From contig CM039211.1 of NCBI GenBank assembly GCA_008360975.2, positions 23,842,943 to 23,906,942 of the forward strand: a DNA stretch of 64,000 bases, written 5' to 3'. Positions 13,001 to 28,000 of this stretch are shown here, one piece after another. The stretch's first letter is position 1. Each line of letters opens with the position of its first letter. The position numbers and the translations under genes were made by a program. This DNA is from Lichenostomus cassidix (lineage: Eukaryota; Chordata; Aves; Passeriformes; Meliphagidae). Below the pieces are notes generated by a model that saw only the letters and a program-made list of their open reading frames with translations, was not told where the DNA came from and ran no database searches.

Positions 13001-16000
13001 AAAGTTGCAGGCTGAGCTCTGACTGAGGTATTAAAAAATTTCTCCAAATGTAACAAATATATGAAGGAAGACAAAACAGAGTGATGTGCATTAATTAGAA
13101 GATGTATCTGTGTGGGAGTCTGAACAGAAATTGTTGCTATTACTGCTGGAAACCCAGGTAGGAAATGTAATGCCAACCTTCCTCCCCTAGATTTAGCAAT
13201 TGCAGATTTCCTGGTAGTTAGATTTAAGGAAGGATGGAGGATGTTCAGAAGAAAAATGCTTCAAAAATTCAACATTAAATCTTTATACGTGTTTTTGATC
13301 TTCCTTGCCACAGTATTATCCTTGTGCATCAAAGAAAAACATAGGTTAAGCAGTTATTACAGGTTTGGGCTGCCACAAAGAGATTTTTAACTTCAGGCAT
13401 AATTTCAATTTAATTTGAAAAGGAAAGGGAAGTTCTGACTTCAGTAAAGAAATGTGCTTGCATCAAAAGAAGAGAAATTGTTGCAAGGTGATTTATCTAT
13501 TGCTTATCAGATTTTTTTCATAGCAGTGAAAAGAGCAAGGCTTGTGAACTGGCATCAGTACTTCAAATATCTCAAGAAGGGACTTGAAAGTTACCCGAGA
13601 ACCAAACAAACAAGGAATAAGAGGGCAGGAAATCAATTGTATGTCATATGGCATCTTGAGTCTACCTGAAAACCCCTTTATGATACCAAATCCCATGAAG
13701 TGTTCATGCTTTTCAGACATTTTTCTGAAACAAATCCACCCGCTCTTCCCCTTTCTTATTCCATCAATCATGCACTGCCTCAATTTTAACAGAAGAGCAA
13801 AACATAAGGAAGAAAACCGCAACAGCAAGAGTTGTGAAGATATATTCAGTTTGCCATGGTACTAGGCAGATGAAAAAACTCATTCTGTACCTTAATAAAG
13901 CCATTCTCAAGCTGCGGTGCTTCTCCACAGGACACTGGGTGGCATGTAGGCAAACTGCCACTCCAGTTGCCAGTGGCCTCACATGTCCGCTTCTTCTCTC
14001 CCTTGATGTAGAAACCCTTGTTGCAGCTATAAGCCACCACTGCTCCAAAGCTGTAGTTGGACCCACTGGCATAGCCATTGCTAATGTGGGGAGGCTCTCC
14101 GCAGCGAACAGGGATGCACTGGATGCTCAGAGGAGAAGGATTCCACTGGCCCCCTCGAAGGCATTCGATCTTGGATGAAGTGTTCAGAACAAAGCCTTCC
14201 ATGCACTTGAAGCTCACGATGGAGCCAGCTGCAAACTTGGCTTTACTAATGGACTCCAGGATGCTGTATGAGACGGTGGATGGCTTTTCACAGAAATCAG
14301 CAATGCAGTGTGGCATGTCCCTCCCCTCTGGAGGCACCCACTTCCCTTCTGCATTGCAAAGCAGCTGAGAGTTATCAGCCAGGCTGTAACCATCCAAGCA
14401 GAAGTAATAAGCTATATCGCCAAAGAGGCGGTGGCCACTCTCTGGTGATGCATTTTCCACGTGGGGTGGTTCATCACAGGATACTGCCAGGCACTGCTGG
14501 TGGCTCACGCTCCACTTGCCGCTGGCTAAGCACTCTATGGTTGCAGGGCCAACTAATGTGTAACTGTGGATAAGGAGACCACATAGGAAGTCAAAAAGAC
14601 AAGCATTGTCAAACTCTACCTATGGTTTCCTGAAGCCCCTGCAGTATGAGCTTGTTTGCTAAAACCCCAGAAGAACAGGATCCTTTACAAAAGCCATGAT
14701 CAACTTCAAAAGGAAAATCTTAAAGCCTACTTATCCATGGCTGAGGTATCACAATGGTGGGTATCCTTGTGGTGTATTGTCTCTCTCTCATCTGTCCATC
14801 CAATTACCATTTCTGAACTTCCATTTTGACTCAAACCACTACAACAAACCTAGTATTGTGCAGTGACAATCTACGCAATCCTCAAAGAAATGATCCCACT
14901 GAAAAACTATTTCTGTTTAGCAAACGTTTGGAAAAGAAAGTGATAAAAAGCCCAGCAAGGCCTTTCTGGTTTCTGTATTAGACCTGTCAATCTATTTTCA
15001 CACTTGCAAGCGAAGAGAAACCTCTTAGTGAGTTACCCAGAGATCTTCTTGCCAATAATGCATATAGCAATTTAAAAATAATTTCTACCTAAAAGCTCAC
15101 TGTAAAAATTACTAGAAAGCCAATAAAAAAATTACTGCTGACTAGAAAAAAACAATGAAATGACTTACAATAACATTCTACTACATGAATACCATTAGCG
15201 TAGCTGCAGTTCTCCAGTCTGTCGCTGGGTTGCAGGGACAAGCATTAATCCATGCTGCCCATCACCGCATTTAAACCCCTGCTGCTTAAATATGCAACAG
15301 GCAATGGTGTACTTACAGTACCTCTGACTGTTTTCTTAATTTTTTTTCCTCTGTGGTGTGCTCTCACAGAAAGCAAAGAAACAATAACTACTGCAAAGTC
15401 TCCAGTGGCTTTCCAACTGCAGGCTGTTCAGATTTTGAAGCAACACCTGTAAAAGTGTTTTGTCTTGTTTGCAGGATTTGTTTTCAAGGCCTCGTGGCTG
15501 GACCCCAGAAAAAAACCTATTATGTGCCACTGTTTGATATGATCCACTGTCACAGACAGACAGCTGTGACGGTCTTTAAATGTTGCTATCCTATCCCATT
15601 TAAAATGCTTGCACAGGAAAGAGAAGCAGTTTTTAAAATCATATTACAGTCCAGGAAACAGAGTAAGGATGCTTTGCTTCAATTGTTTCAAATAATATTG
15701 CAAAGCCAATTTATAAGAAAAATGCTGGCTTGTCAATTTACCTTTTTGTACCAAGAAAAAGCAGAAAATCCTCCAGTCACTTTGGGCCTAAACTGGCAAA
15801 GGCTCTGCATACCCACGCTGCCTTTTACCCAGAACAGTTCCAAGAAATTTAATGGAACTGCTCACAGGCTGTAAAGATAACCATGTACAAAGGTTCTTGC
15901 AGGATCAGAGTTCAGCATTATACGTTCATGCTTGATATCATCAAAACTGAGTCTCCTCTTTGATGAAATAGAGTCTGGAAAGGTCACTACCCAGAGTAGA

Positions 16001-19000
16001 TAGAAACAGATTTAAAAGAATGCATCACAATAAACAGTCATAATTTTAAGGAAATATAATTTAGATCACCACAACACACACTTGTTAAACTGCCCCAAAA
16101 GCATTTTTACACCCTGATGAGACATAAGGAATTTGTTATGATCAGAGCCTTGAGTTCACCACAGAAGCACTGGTTATTTAGTAACCCCAAGGAAAAGGGC
16201 TTCCTATTGAATTGTGCTATCACTCCCCATGATTCTCCTCTATTCTGCCCTTCCAGAGTGTATTCAGTTGCCCTGAAACTACTTTAAGAAATGCCTGTAT
16301 CTCCTGCTAACTTAACAGCCCACAAAAAAATCTCCCTTGAATTTAACTTCCAGAAAGTTAGGACAGAAATAGTAAAAATGAATTAGTGTGCAGTTATAAA
16401 TGACTTGTGAAGCAGTGCACCAGTTTTACTTGTCCTATTAGTCCAGTAGTGCTAATCTACATACCCTTCCTTGCACGTGTAAGAGACCGTGTTTCCGAAA
16501 GTAAAGTTATCTCCACTGATGACTGCATCTTTGATGGCAGGAGGGGACCCACAAGACACAACCTTGCAAGTTGGTGGTGTGCTGTTCCAGTTCCCTGAAG
16601 ATGCACAGACAAGTACAGAAGGTCCCTGAAGGCTGAGACATAAAGATCATTATTAAGGCTACCATTTCGTTCCAGGTGAGATACAGAGTGAAAGAGCTGC
16701 TTTACTTCCTGGCCCCAGTGAAACTAAGGGGTCTTTCTCACTGACATTGGTAGACCCCAAAATCTCACATCTGTTAGTAGAAAAACACCCTGATGCTGTC
16801 AGAAAAATGCTGGTCTTCACATTACTTTGAAGAGAAAGCTGGTGGATTTCATGTGGGGCCTTAATGCTCTGTGCAAACACACAATAATTTCTGCTGTAGC
16901 TTTGCCCATCTTGAGCACAAGAGAAATAAATATTTGTTTAAGATTAAAAATGTACTTGCTGGTCATCAAAAACATGCCAGTCTTGAGACTTGCTACTAGG
17001 CCTCTGCCTGCGGCCTGATTCACTCAAGGACTTAAACCACTGTCTTCACCCAGAACACTGAATAAAATGCTCCAGTTCAAGTTTGTTCAGAAAAAGGCAT
17101 TCAGTTCCTTCAGGAGGTAAAGGATTTTGCTTGAGTGAATGACCGCACACATTTGAAGTTGATGGTATTTCTTGGTCTCCTTAGCTAAGGAAACAGCATT
17201 GGTTCAGAGGGTGTGACTTGGATGTCGGAACAGAGTGTGCAACAGCACCCTGAGGTGCCCTGGATGAAACTCCTTGTCTCCAGCTGCTGTGTCAGCTGCC
17301 TGTGGGCTCCCCCTAGGTCCCACATCATATCTGAGAGCCCTACATGGGATGGCCTGATTCCCTACAATTTGGTCTCAAATGGTATTAGAGCCCCAAGTTT
17401 AGTTGACTGAAATAAGTTAATGGAAAAGAGCAACACTGACCTGTAATGCCCTTACAAATTTGGCACAGGCCCTTGTCAGGGAATTGGGCTCTGCCTACCT
17501 GTGGCAATATGTTTAAGACTAGAAAGACTTAAGAGGTGCATGAAAGAAGAGAATGGGTCCAGAAATAATGCATATGATGGACACTGCTTGGGAGGGCTTC
17601 CTCTGGAGTGGTGACCACAGGAGAGAGGGCCTCTCTCCCCAAGCTGTGGTAGACAGGCAAAGATAAAGAGTCAAAACTCACATGGTATTTGCTGCCGAAT
17701 ACCATGTCCGAAGTCCATAGTCAAAAAATTCACTGGTATTGGTAAAAACACTGCCTGGTTTAGTGGAATACAGTCAAGCCCGCAATGTGAATCTATGAGT
17801 TAACATCACGCTGAACTGCAGCTGATGTATCAAGTCATGTTAACACGATTAAAACATTCATCAAATGAACATACCTCACCTACCTGCCGGCATCTGAACA
17901 TGGAAATGCTTACAGCAGGAAAATGCAGGAAAAACCCATCTCTGAACATGTCCATAAGAGACCACTTATGTCAAAGTATATCTGCTAGAGGTACAAGCAG
18001 ATATCAGGGGCAGAAACCTGCATGTGCAGCCACATCCTTGGATATAGCATTAATGTATTAAGTTTTAACTGTAGCATGTTAAAAATGTGTTTCCAGTATA
18101 ATTTCTTACAAATGTAAAACAGAACAATACCTTAGAATAAATTACTACTACAAAGAGTTCAAAGAGTAAATGAGTAACTTCCAGAAAGTTCCTGCACAAA
18201 AGGCATTGTAAAGCAATAGCAAAAATAATATTGGGTATGAACAACAATTGTAGAGGTATAATAACCTTTAAAAGACAAATGAGAACTTTCAGAAACAATG
18301 AAAACCATTTTTTCTGGAAGTTTAAGATATTTTTATAAGTTAGAGGGTAAAATGAAAGCATTACATATGTATATAGCAAATCCTGAGTGACTTTTCTGAA
18401 GTGCTCCTGCTCAGGATAAAACACAGGAAGTACTCTCAAGATATAAAGAAGTCTTCTTCAATTCTGTTTTAGTACTTTATCTTTCTGAGCAATGATCCCA
18501 ACTTTGTCTCTTTCAGAAATAATTTAGAGCTTCTAGCAAGCATGCCACCTGCATTTGGCTCAGGAATGTTCATGCATTTACCTATATCCATCATCACAGG
18601 TGTATGATACAGAGGAAAGGTAGGCTGTGCCACTCAGTGTGTATCTTCCATTGCTGATATCCTGTGGGTTAGGGCACATCACCATTTCACAGGAGGGGGG
18701 AGCATGATTCCAAACGCCACTAGCAAGGCACAGAATTTCCCTTTCACCCACTAAGTTGTATCCATCACTGCACCTGTGTTAGAAGAAAAAAAAGTGCTAT
18801 CAAACACAGGGCCTTTCATGCACATCATAATCAGCCATTCCTTTTTTCTCATCATCCACACCTGCATAAACCATCTTTCTTTTCAGGGCATAGATAAGTA
18901 GTACTGGAGTAAACATTCAGCTCTGCTAATGAACAGCCACATCTATAATCAAATGTCTTTCCATTATTTTAATCCCATCTTGCTCCTCTCCTTCACTTCA

Positions 19001-22000
19001 ACCAATCTCTCAATTCAGCCATACTCTTATTTGCTGCCAGATCGTCAGTCAGTTATTAATACAGCACTTCAAACATACTGAATTCCTACCTGTACACCAC
19101 CTTATTATGGTATGTAAAATTTGAGCCAAAAATGGCACTGTTCTCTGGAATAACTGGAGCACCACAGGATATAGCTTTAAAAAGACAGGAATACAAGAGA
19201 GGTTGATATAACACAAACAAAAATGAACAGAAAATTAGGATTTGCTTTGTTTTCTCTGAATAGATTCAAAGAGGTATAAAGCCCTAGGTAACACTGAGTT
19301 CTTGACTAACCTGTAAATGACATTTAGGACTCTTATCTGAATTCACCTTACTGAGAAACTGAACTAACTGCCTGTAGGTAGTTATAACCCCTCTACAAAC
19401 CACATGCTTGACTGTCAAGAGGACTCCATATCTACCTCTCTCTATGGACAAAGTAATTGTTTTTTTTGTTTTTTTTTTTTTGTCAACTCTTCACTTTACC
19501 TGTTGCTTCATCTAATTTGTTCTGGTTTTCTAAAGAAACAATTTCTGCTATTATACCATGACTAATTACATGCATCAGCCTGTTCTTTCTGGCTGCTTTT
19601 TATCCACAGAAACACAGTTAATGATCTTTAAGTCATTAATTCCTTGAAAATGGAAGGCTGGGTGGAGGAGAAATACACTTCTAATGCTTGCATTAGAATG
19701 AGTCTATACCTCTGACGCAGTGGAGAATCTGTGTAAGAAAGTACCACTACAAATATGACAATTGTGCTTATGTCTTAAGAAAACAAAGATTTCATCACTG
19801 AGATCCAGATCTGCTAGTGCAGGGTTGCATAAGCTGCTGTGGTCTCTAAAGGCTCTTCACTACTACTTTGACCCTTCCATCTCTCTAATGTTAAAGCTGC
19901 ATTTCAACATGCATTCTCCCCAGAAACCACACCTTCACAATAGGGTATTGGGTGGCTCCACTCTCCAGACTCCATGCAGGTAAGTTTTGTTGCTCCTGTC
20001 AGCTGGAACCCATCTTCACAGGAAAATGTTACTTCACTGCCAACACTGTAAGTATGCCCATATAAACGGCCATGCTCTGGGTTCCCTGGATTACGGCATT
20101 TCACAGGTTCTGAGGAGGAAGAGGGAAACTACGAATAATATAACTGAGTGTCAGGTTTTATAAACAAGTTGCAGGAGGTATCCTTGGGAATTTGCTGAAA
20201 GTAGGAAGGCAAAGCACATGGAAAACACTCATAAGTAGTTCACAGCCTTTTCTGTGTTTTATATGTGACAGACACTGAAGACTCAGGGAAGAAAGCTAAT
20301 CTTGCCATGGAAAAGCCCTCTGTAACTCAGTTTGCATTCATTGTCAGAAGCAAACACATCTTACAGTCATTTTTTCCTCTGTGTGGGAAAGCCCATTCCA
20401 GCATGTCCACCCCTGAACAAGAAAACAACCCGGCTACCTTTCATCCCAACCTAAGCCACTATCTTGTTATCTTCTTCCAAATTTACCTTGTTTAATGTTT
20501 CCATAGGCAGCTCTAGCCCTACTCAGATGCCTGTATTAAAGTATTTCTCCACTGCAAAGCTCTGCTCTGAGAAGTCACACACTATGGCCTTCATAGGTCT
20601 TGTGCTCCATGTGCAAGAGGATTTTGCATGTGTGTATGTCTTGGAGCAGAATCTCAATGACAGCTGGAGCGGTGAGTTTTCCAGAAACAAAAGGAGGTGC
20701 TTCACACAGACTCATCCAGACCAAACTGACCTGGAGATGAGAGGATGCCTGTCCTAGATATTAATTACTGGCAGCTGTCTTCCACAGTGGGAAGCAGGAT
20801 ACTAGCCTACACAGAACCTTGGAAAGGCTAGCCTGATGATTTTCTTTCCCATACCTGCACATTTTTTACCATCTCCTGTGTAAGGTGGGATGCAAGTGCA
20901 AACATAGGATCCATTTGTGTTGAGACAAGATGCATGCTCATCACAGTCTGATCCAACAGCGCATTCATCAACATCTGCAAAAACAAAACAAAGCAATCCA
21001 CAAAAACCACGTCTCGAGTGTGTTATTTCTAGCAAGAATTTGCTTTAAATTTCTGTCTTACTAACTGCTAAGAGGAATAACTTTAAGTAGCATAATAAAA
21101 AAGCACTCTTACTGCAATCATTTTTTTTGATCCATTGGTAAAAATATTTAATATTCAAACAAATATTTGTAACTCACTGTAAAGTTACATTTTAACTTTA
21201 ATTATAACTCACAATACAGTATTGCAAAGCATGAGAAAACTAGAGATAAATATTATTAACCTTCACTCAGTACTTCCACAAAAAGTACCTAGCTTCCAAA
21301 CTGCAAAACAACAGATATTGTAACTATTGTTACTACTAGTCTGGGTAGACACTAGGAAGAAGGATTTTTGCATTAAACTCTTGCTTGGAAAATCCTCTAT
21401 ATCTAAACCTTCTTACTTGTAAGACAGGAAACTCAGCCAAGACGGGAAATACTCTGAAAATATTACAGCCCCATCTTTGTTGAACAGCATAAGACTAGGA
21501 ATAAGAAATGTTTACTATTGCAAGAAAAGTTAGAAGTAGTTAAACATATATTAGTAATTATAATTAACTATTTACATAACAGTAGCACCTAAAAATCCCA
21601 ATTGATAATTTATGATCCATGTAGTTTGGTACCACCCAGAAAAAAAAAAAGAACAAGAAATCCCTCTAGAATACCTCATAGCATCTTTTAATCTTGACAG
21701 TAAGGAAATGTCCTTGATGAATAAACAATGAGTCAAAATTACAACAGGTCAATTTCAAAGTATCTAATTGCAAAAATGCTGGCATCAGGGATTATTTTCT
21801 ATAAATGTGCTTGTTTCAGACTGTTAGAGAGAGGTAGAACAATTCTTCACTAAATGCCCTCCTGCAGGATGCTTGTTGACCTAGGTATAGCATGCAGACA
21901 CACAGCTTGGGTTCTTTGCCCATTTCCAGCAAAAAAAGCAACTGGTTAAAAAAGCAAGTCAATTTACTGAGTTGCAGAGTTTATTCTTTAATGCTGAATG

Positions 22001-25000
22001 AGTCTGATCACATTGAAAAGGAGTTTCTTTCTGACATGCAGGATGAAAACTGCGCATTAATACCAAAACAGTTGCCAATTACACAAGTACCAGGAGAAAG
22101 CAAAGTGCTAACACCGCAGAACTGGAATGACTATTTCTTCTGTATTTTATTGTTAGGCAAGACACTTCCAATGAAGTGGAAGTACACAGTGAATCAGACC
22201 CGTAACAGTACAAAAGGAATGCTTCAATGCATAGGTAAACCAGGCTTTGTTAGCACCTGCTTGAAGCATGAGTCAGAAAGGTAAATGATGGGTCATGGTG
22301 ACAAATCCACTCTCGTTTTCATTTCCCATTACTCTGCTTTATGAGAGACAAGGCAAGCTGGAAGGTGGGGCATAAGCCTTTTCCTTCTGAACAGTCATGA
22401 CTCCTACTCCATAGAGATTGAACTATGTGAACAGCCTTGAAGCACCTGTGATGACTGCATGTTCTGAAGGAGTGCTGGTGGACAGGATGCTATGAAACTA
22501 GATGGATCCTACTCCAAAGTGAATTTTGGCAGAACTAAACCACTGTTGGCTTTTCTTTTGTTTGTCTTGGCTGAAAAAACTACGTGCTCTACTTACATAG
22601 AATTAAGAGTCAAATCAAACACAAATCTTGCCAGTTTCTTGCAGTGCAACTCTCATTTTAGGCATGACTAAGACTGCAGTGATCCAAGTACAACTAGCTC
22701 ATGGATTCCAGCACGGTCTGCTGGAGACACGGCCCTGCAAGACCAGTGACACCCAGTCCTTTTTATGCAGTACAATGCCAGCCCATCTCACCTTTCAGCA
22801 GCTGGCACACCAGACCCAGCTGACCAGCAGGTAAGTTATGATGTGGCAGCTGTATGAACTGCGTCCATAAATGCTCTCCCAGCCCTCCCAATGCTGCAGC
22901 TGCTTGCTGGTAGGCATGTGTGACTCACTAAAACACTCCCGCAACGGAAAAAGGCTCAGAGGACACCGGCAAAGCTGATCTGCCCATGAAGCTTCGGGAA
23001 TGAGGAGACAGTAAGGTGTCCTTTCTTTCAGGTAAAAAGCAATTAACAGTTGAGTGGATCAACTGGAAGTGTAAATGCTTCTCCTTAAAGCTTAAAGCTC
23101 ATTAAAGTGTGTGATTGTCTTTCTGAGTTAGCCAGACCAGCGTGGAGGGGCATGTAGCTCAGGTGAACGAGCCACAACAAGCCATGAATTATAAATGTCA
23201 GACAACTAGCAATGGGCTTGAGCTGACCTGAACTCACACACTCATTCCCAGCTACTGGGGATGTGCAATGTCATGATGGTGAACATATTATAGAGCTTGA
23301 AAATGGGAAACACATCAGAATTGTGCTTAAACTGTCTATCGCAATTGCTGTACTTTGTTAAGTGACTTGAATTTGTTTCTGTTGTGTTATGCAGTACATT
23401 TTGTATCACTACGGTTCATCAGAAATCCTATGCAGCACTAAATGTCTTCAGGTGAGTAAATGTGATACAAAATACTACAATTCCCATGCATGAAATATCT
23501 AAATAAACCTCATCAGAGAGCATGGGACACTGACACTATGCTGATGCACAATGAAATGCACAGGTAAAAAGCACAGAATTCAAGGATTGGAGGACATGAA
23601 AGGAGAAAGGTTGGGAGTGCAATGCAGGCCTATTACATATATAACTTTATGTATGTTTGATAAATGGAGGGTATGGGGCATACAAGAGGATGGACAGAGA
23701 AAGGTGACAGAATGTAGTTTTGGTTTCACATAATGCTGAGCATGATATTTCAGAAAAGTGAATATTTCGGATTATGACTCTGGGATTGTGGTCAGCTGCC
23801 ACAATTCAGGATGAATTTCCATTCAAACCTAAGGACACAGGAGAAGTGTAAGGTTGTCAGTGCATGCAGCCAAATGTATAGCACATCTTACCCAGGCAAG
23901 ATGGTGAAATGCTGTTCCAGCTTCCATTGTCCAGGCACAGCATTCTGGAGTCACCCAACAAATAGTAGCCACTGTTGCAGTGATAGGTAGCAGTACTGCC
24001 AGCAAAAAAGTCCTCAGCTGAATAAAACCCATTTTCTAAAGTTGGAGGCACTCCACAGCTGATTCCTGCAACATGGGTGAAAAGAGGGCACAGGCATTAG
24101 CAGAGCAAACACAGATCATCAGAATAATTCCACAGGAGAGCCACTACCACATGTTTTATCTCTGCAGCTATACAATCCCATTAACAAGAAGGCCCAGTCC
24201 TTTTCTGAAGCAGCTAATCAATGCCAGGTCTAGTGGAGGGTCTTGTTTTGTGGGCATTTGTCATTAAGAGACTTAGAAGGACTCCCTAGCTCCCGCTAGG
24301 AAAATTTTGCTAGCTCTGGAGGAGACATCTGTGACTGAGATCTGAGCAGATTCCCTTTAGTCACAGAACACTTCTGGTAAGCAATGATCCTCGGTGAGTT
24401 GTAAAGAAAAAGGAAAACTGAGTTTGCCTTCCTGGAGGTTGCTGTTATTTCCCTTTGCTGAAAAGCAAGCTCAGTGTTACCATGTTTAAACATTGTTAAA
24501 GTAGCTAACAGATACTGCTAAGAATTACAGTACTGGCCTGAGACCAGAAGTGCTTAATGGTGGAGGGATTGGAACTGACCTCACATACAGCCCCAGGCAC
24601 CACTTCGAACGACTACAGTAAATAAGCCCATCTGATCCCGGTTGTGCCAGCAGAAGGCATCCCTATACCTTCCTGCCGGTGTTTTTTTATTTATTCTAGC
24701 ATAGTTGCTGCTGTGCATCTTTATCTCAGTCAAAAATGCATGAAGTTATTCCAACAGCTACACAGCTCAGGCTTGTAGCTACAGGGGTTACACAAAGTCC
24801 TTGCCCCCTAGCTGTGTGCAAGGCTCACACAACAAGAATTTAAAGCCTATGGTAATAGAAGCCAAGTACTTCCTGCAGAGGAATAGAGCTGGAGAGCCTG
24901 TGACAAAGACATGCTGTCAGGCATCTGTGGTGTTGGGGGTATTTAGCACCAGGAAGAGGAAAAGGATCCTGGCAGGTGAAGACACTGATTACACTGAGCC

Positions 25001-28000
25001 TGCTTCACTCAGTACCTTTTCAGGCCCACACCACTAGAATAAACCTGCAGTTCGTCATGCAGGAAATAGGTATCTTCAAGCAACTTTCATCCATCAGGTA
25101 CTTGTGGAACAGGTACCTTGAAAGGAAAGGCCAGTGGGCGAGTCTGGCCCTCATTCACTCAGCTTGTTTGTGGCAGGTCAGCCCTGTTCTGAGTTCTGCA
25201 CTCTACAGGTAAAACTGCATGGCCCAATACAGAGAAACTAGAAACACTAACAGGATTCTGGTGATTTGCCACTGATCACACACCAAGAAAGTGCAAAGCT
25301 GTCTCTGCCAGTGAACTTTCCTTCTGCCCAGCAGGACTTGCTTTTGGATAAATCCTCTCAGGCATGCTATTCACTATACAGAAGATGAGACAGACCGTGG
25401 ACTTGTGCTACAAAGAACTGAATAAAGAGGAAGACATTAAAATCAGATTAAATCTAGATCAAACTATTTTACAGGCATTTTAACAAGTGTGATGATTCTC
25501 TCCAAACTACATATAAATTCTGGGATTATGCAGTATCTACTTCTGGAGCTAATTTACTATTCTGCTGAAATGAAAAATGTAATCAGCTCCAACAGAAGCA
25601 AATGCAGTCACATGTGCAGTCACAACAGAGGAGGACCAAAGGAAAGGAGAAAATAGGAACGGGAATCACAGAATCAAAAGAAACTTGGCAGCCTGAATAC
25701 ATACAGATCAGTTTCTTTGAAGAAATCCTGTAAATCTTGGAGTGCTTCCAAGTCCTAACAAAAATATCTGCTGCCTTTAAAGAAATTAGCTCATAACTTA
25801 CTAAAGTCAAGGCTTCTACTTCAAACCAGATATTCTCAGTGACATTTAAAAATTACAGAGATATTCTAGCATTTCCTGTGCATCTTCCACAGCCCTGATA
25901 CCACTGGGGAGGAAAGTACCAGACTGCTGATCCAAATGGACTAATTTCTCCCACGGGCATTAGAAACTGACTGAAAAACATGTAAGAACCTGATCATGAT
26001 ACAGTTTCTGCTCAGCAAAACAAGAGTTTAGTTTTAAGCACATATGTATATGCTGTAACATGGATGGATTCAAGTGCATGATAGCTGCAGAAATGAACAG
26101 GCCATGGAAAGTGATAAGGTCCTAATAAAAGCTAGGGTTTCCTAATCCTGCCAACCCTCTGAGACAACTCACTTTCACAGCGGGGAAAAGGCCGTGTCCA
26201 CTGTCCCAGGTTAAGGCAGTGTTGAACAGAGTTTCCCACTATCTGGAATCCTGGGTCACAGGAAAGGCTCACTTTTGACCCTGGCTTTAAATCAGCAGAA
26301 GAGGCCCGTAGATGTGGTATGGATCCTTGCAAAGATGGACAGTCTGTGGACAAAATATATGCATACGGTAAGAGATACAGCTGCCAGCTGAAATGAATAA
26401 ATTGGTTATGTGATTTTTTGATCCTGTATAAATTAATCCAGGAAAAAGCTCTGGGAAGTGTTATGCCTGCTACATCCCACTTGGGTCCAAAGGGTTTTGA
26501 GAATCATCAACATATAAAATCAGAAAAGGAATCTGGAGGAAAAGAAGCAAGGAGGCACCAGGTATTTTAATACTGTACAATTATAATAAAAGGCAGGAAA
26601 TTTTTTTTTTGTGGTCCAGCACCGTCTTCACTCTTTTCCCATCTCAATTCAGGAAGTAATAAATCTTTGTCAGAGATTTCAATGAACTTTTGCTACAAAA
26701 CCCTGGAATTTAAGGAATGAAGGACTGCATGTTCTAACTGTCAAATTATCAAAATAGTTCACTGAAGGTTAGTAGGGCAAAGGCTGCAAGCTAGCATAGT
26801 TGACCCCATTAAAGAGTCTTATAGCATTGTTCAGAAAAAAAAGGGTTCTAGGAAATAAAGTTCTAACCAGCACAAAATATACTCTTGTAATCTATCTTCA
26901 CTCTTCCAACAACTCCTGGCAGGAAATCTGGCCAGGCTAGTACATTTCCTTTTTGCAGTTCTTCTGGACAGGATGTAGCCAGAGATTCTACCTATGGATT
27001 TAAAACAGTTGGTTAGGTGATGTTTAAGGACAATGTAGGAAAAGAATATTTGAAAAAAAAATTCCCTTTGTACGTCCATGCAACTAGAACAGATCCTTAA
27101 GAGTGTAATTTTCATCCTCTCTAGCACAAGAGGTTCCTGGCTGAAGTAGTTATTATTCTGCCCTTATTAACCGTCTAGATATGGACAGTAGGTGCTGAGT
27201 CACTACCTGAAGGACTACTTGACATACAAACAAGGTACCGAACACAGTTCTTGAGACACAATTGCATTTGTTACTGTAAAAGAAAAAGGCATCTACGTCT
27301 ACAGAAAAAGACAGTAATGAGGATGCGACCTGAAGAGAACATTTATCTATTTGCAGGAAAACGTCAAATAGGAGCCAAGAGGACCTTAATGTTCAAAACC
27401 TGCATTCTGAAAACTGCTAGCACTCCACCACAATTAAGGGACAGAAGTACAAAAAGGAGCTGCTTCATAAGGCACTTAGCTGTTTTGAGGACAGAAGTTT
27501 TGTGAACTGAATTAACTAGACTCTCTAAAACACTGAAGGCAAGGCCCAACCAAAGCAGGCCAAAGACATAACTGACTGAGTTCTGAAAAAGGAACTATAT
27601 AGGCCAACTAAGTACAGGAAGAAGAAAGGAACACACTGTTAGATCAACAGCAGATTAATATCTTGAGAGAAAGTATAGTCATATGTCTCTGATGAAAAGG
27701 TTTTCTCGGATGGGTGATTGGCTTCTTGTAAATTTCCAGTGGATGAAAACAACTACCAAGAATAATGTTCTACACTATCTGTCCTTGTGAGAAAGAAAGG
27801 TACATCATGAACTTTGCATGACTTGTTCCCATATTGTCCCTACTGTGAACTCAGTGAGGCAGATTGGACTCTTCTAGAGTCAGTATAGCTGGAGAAGAAA
27901 CCAAAGTTCTCTGCTTATTCTGAGGCCATTTCAAAGTTTTAATTTCAGCAATATGTGCCAATGGAAACTGCTCAGGCCAAAGGCTGCAAACAACCTGCAA

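Noticed and set aside
15353..15874. 173-codon open frame on the plus strand inside an intron
   Set aside because: No recognisable domain, signal or splice partner. The length is within what chance gives in a 64-kb window, and it runs opposite to SVEP1.
873..20109. Identification as a complement receptor, CSMD or selectin gene from the CCP array
   Set aside because: The upstream HYR, GCC2/GCC3-like, EGF and pentraxin modules joined in one frame fit only SVEP1. No CUB or lectin domain is present.
21892..22284. 130-codon open frame on the plus strand in the intron after EGF7
   Set aside because: No domain or cysteine pattern, wrong strand for SVEP1, and no splice context.
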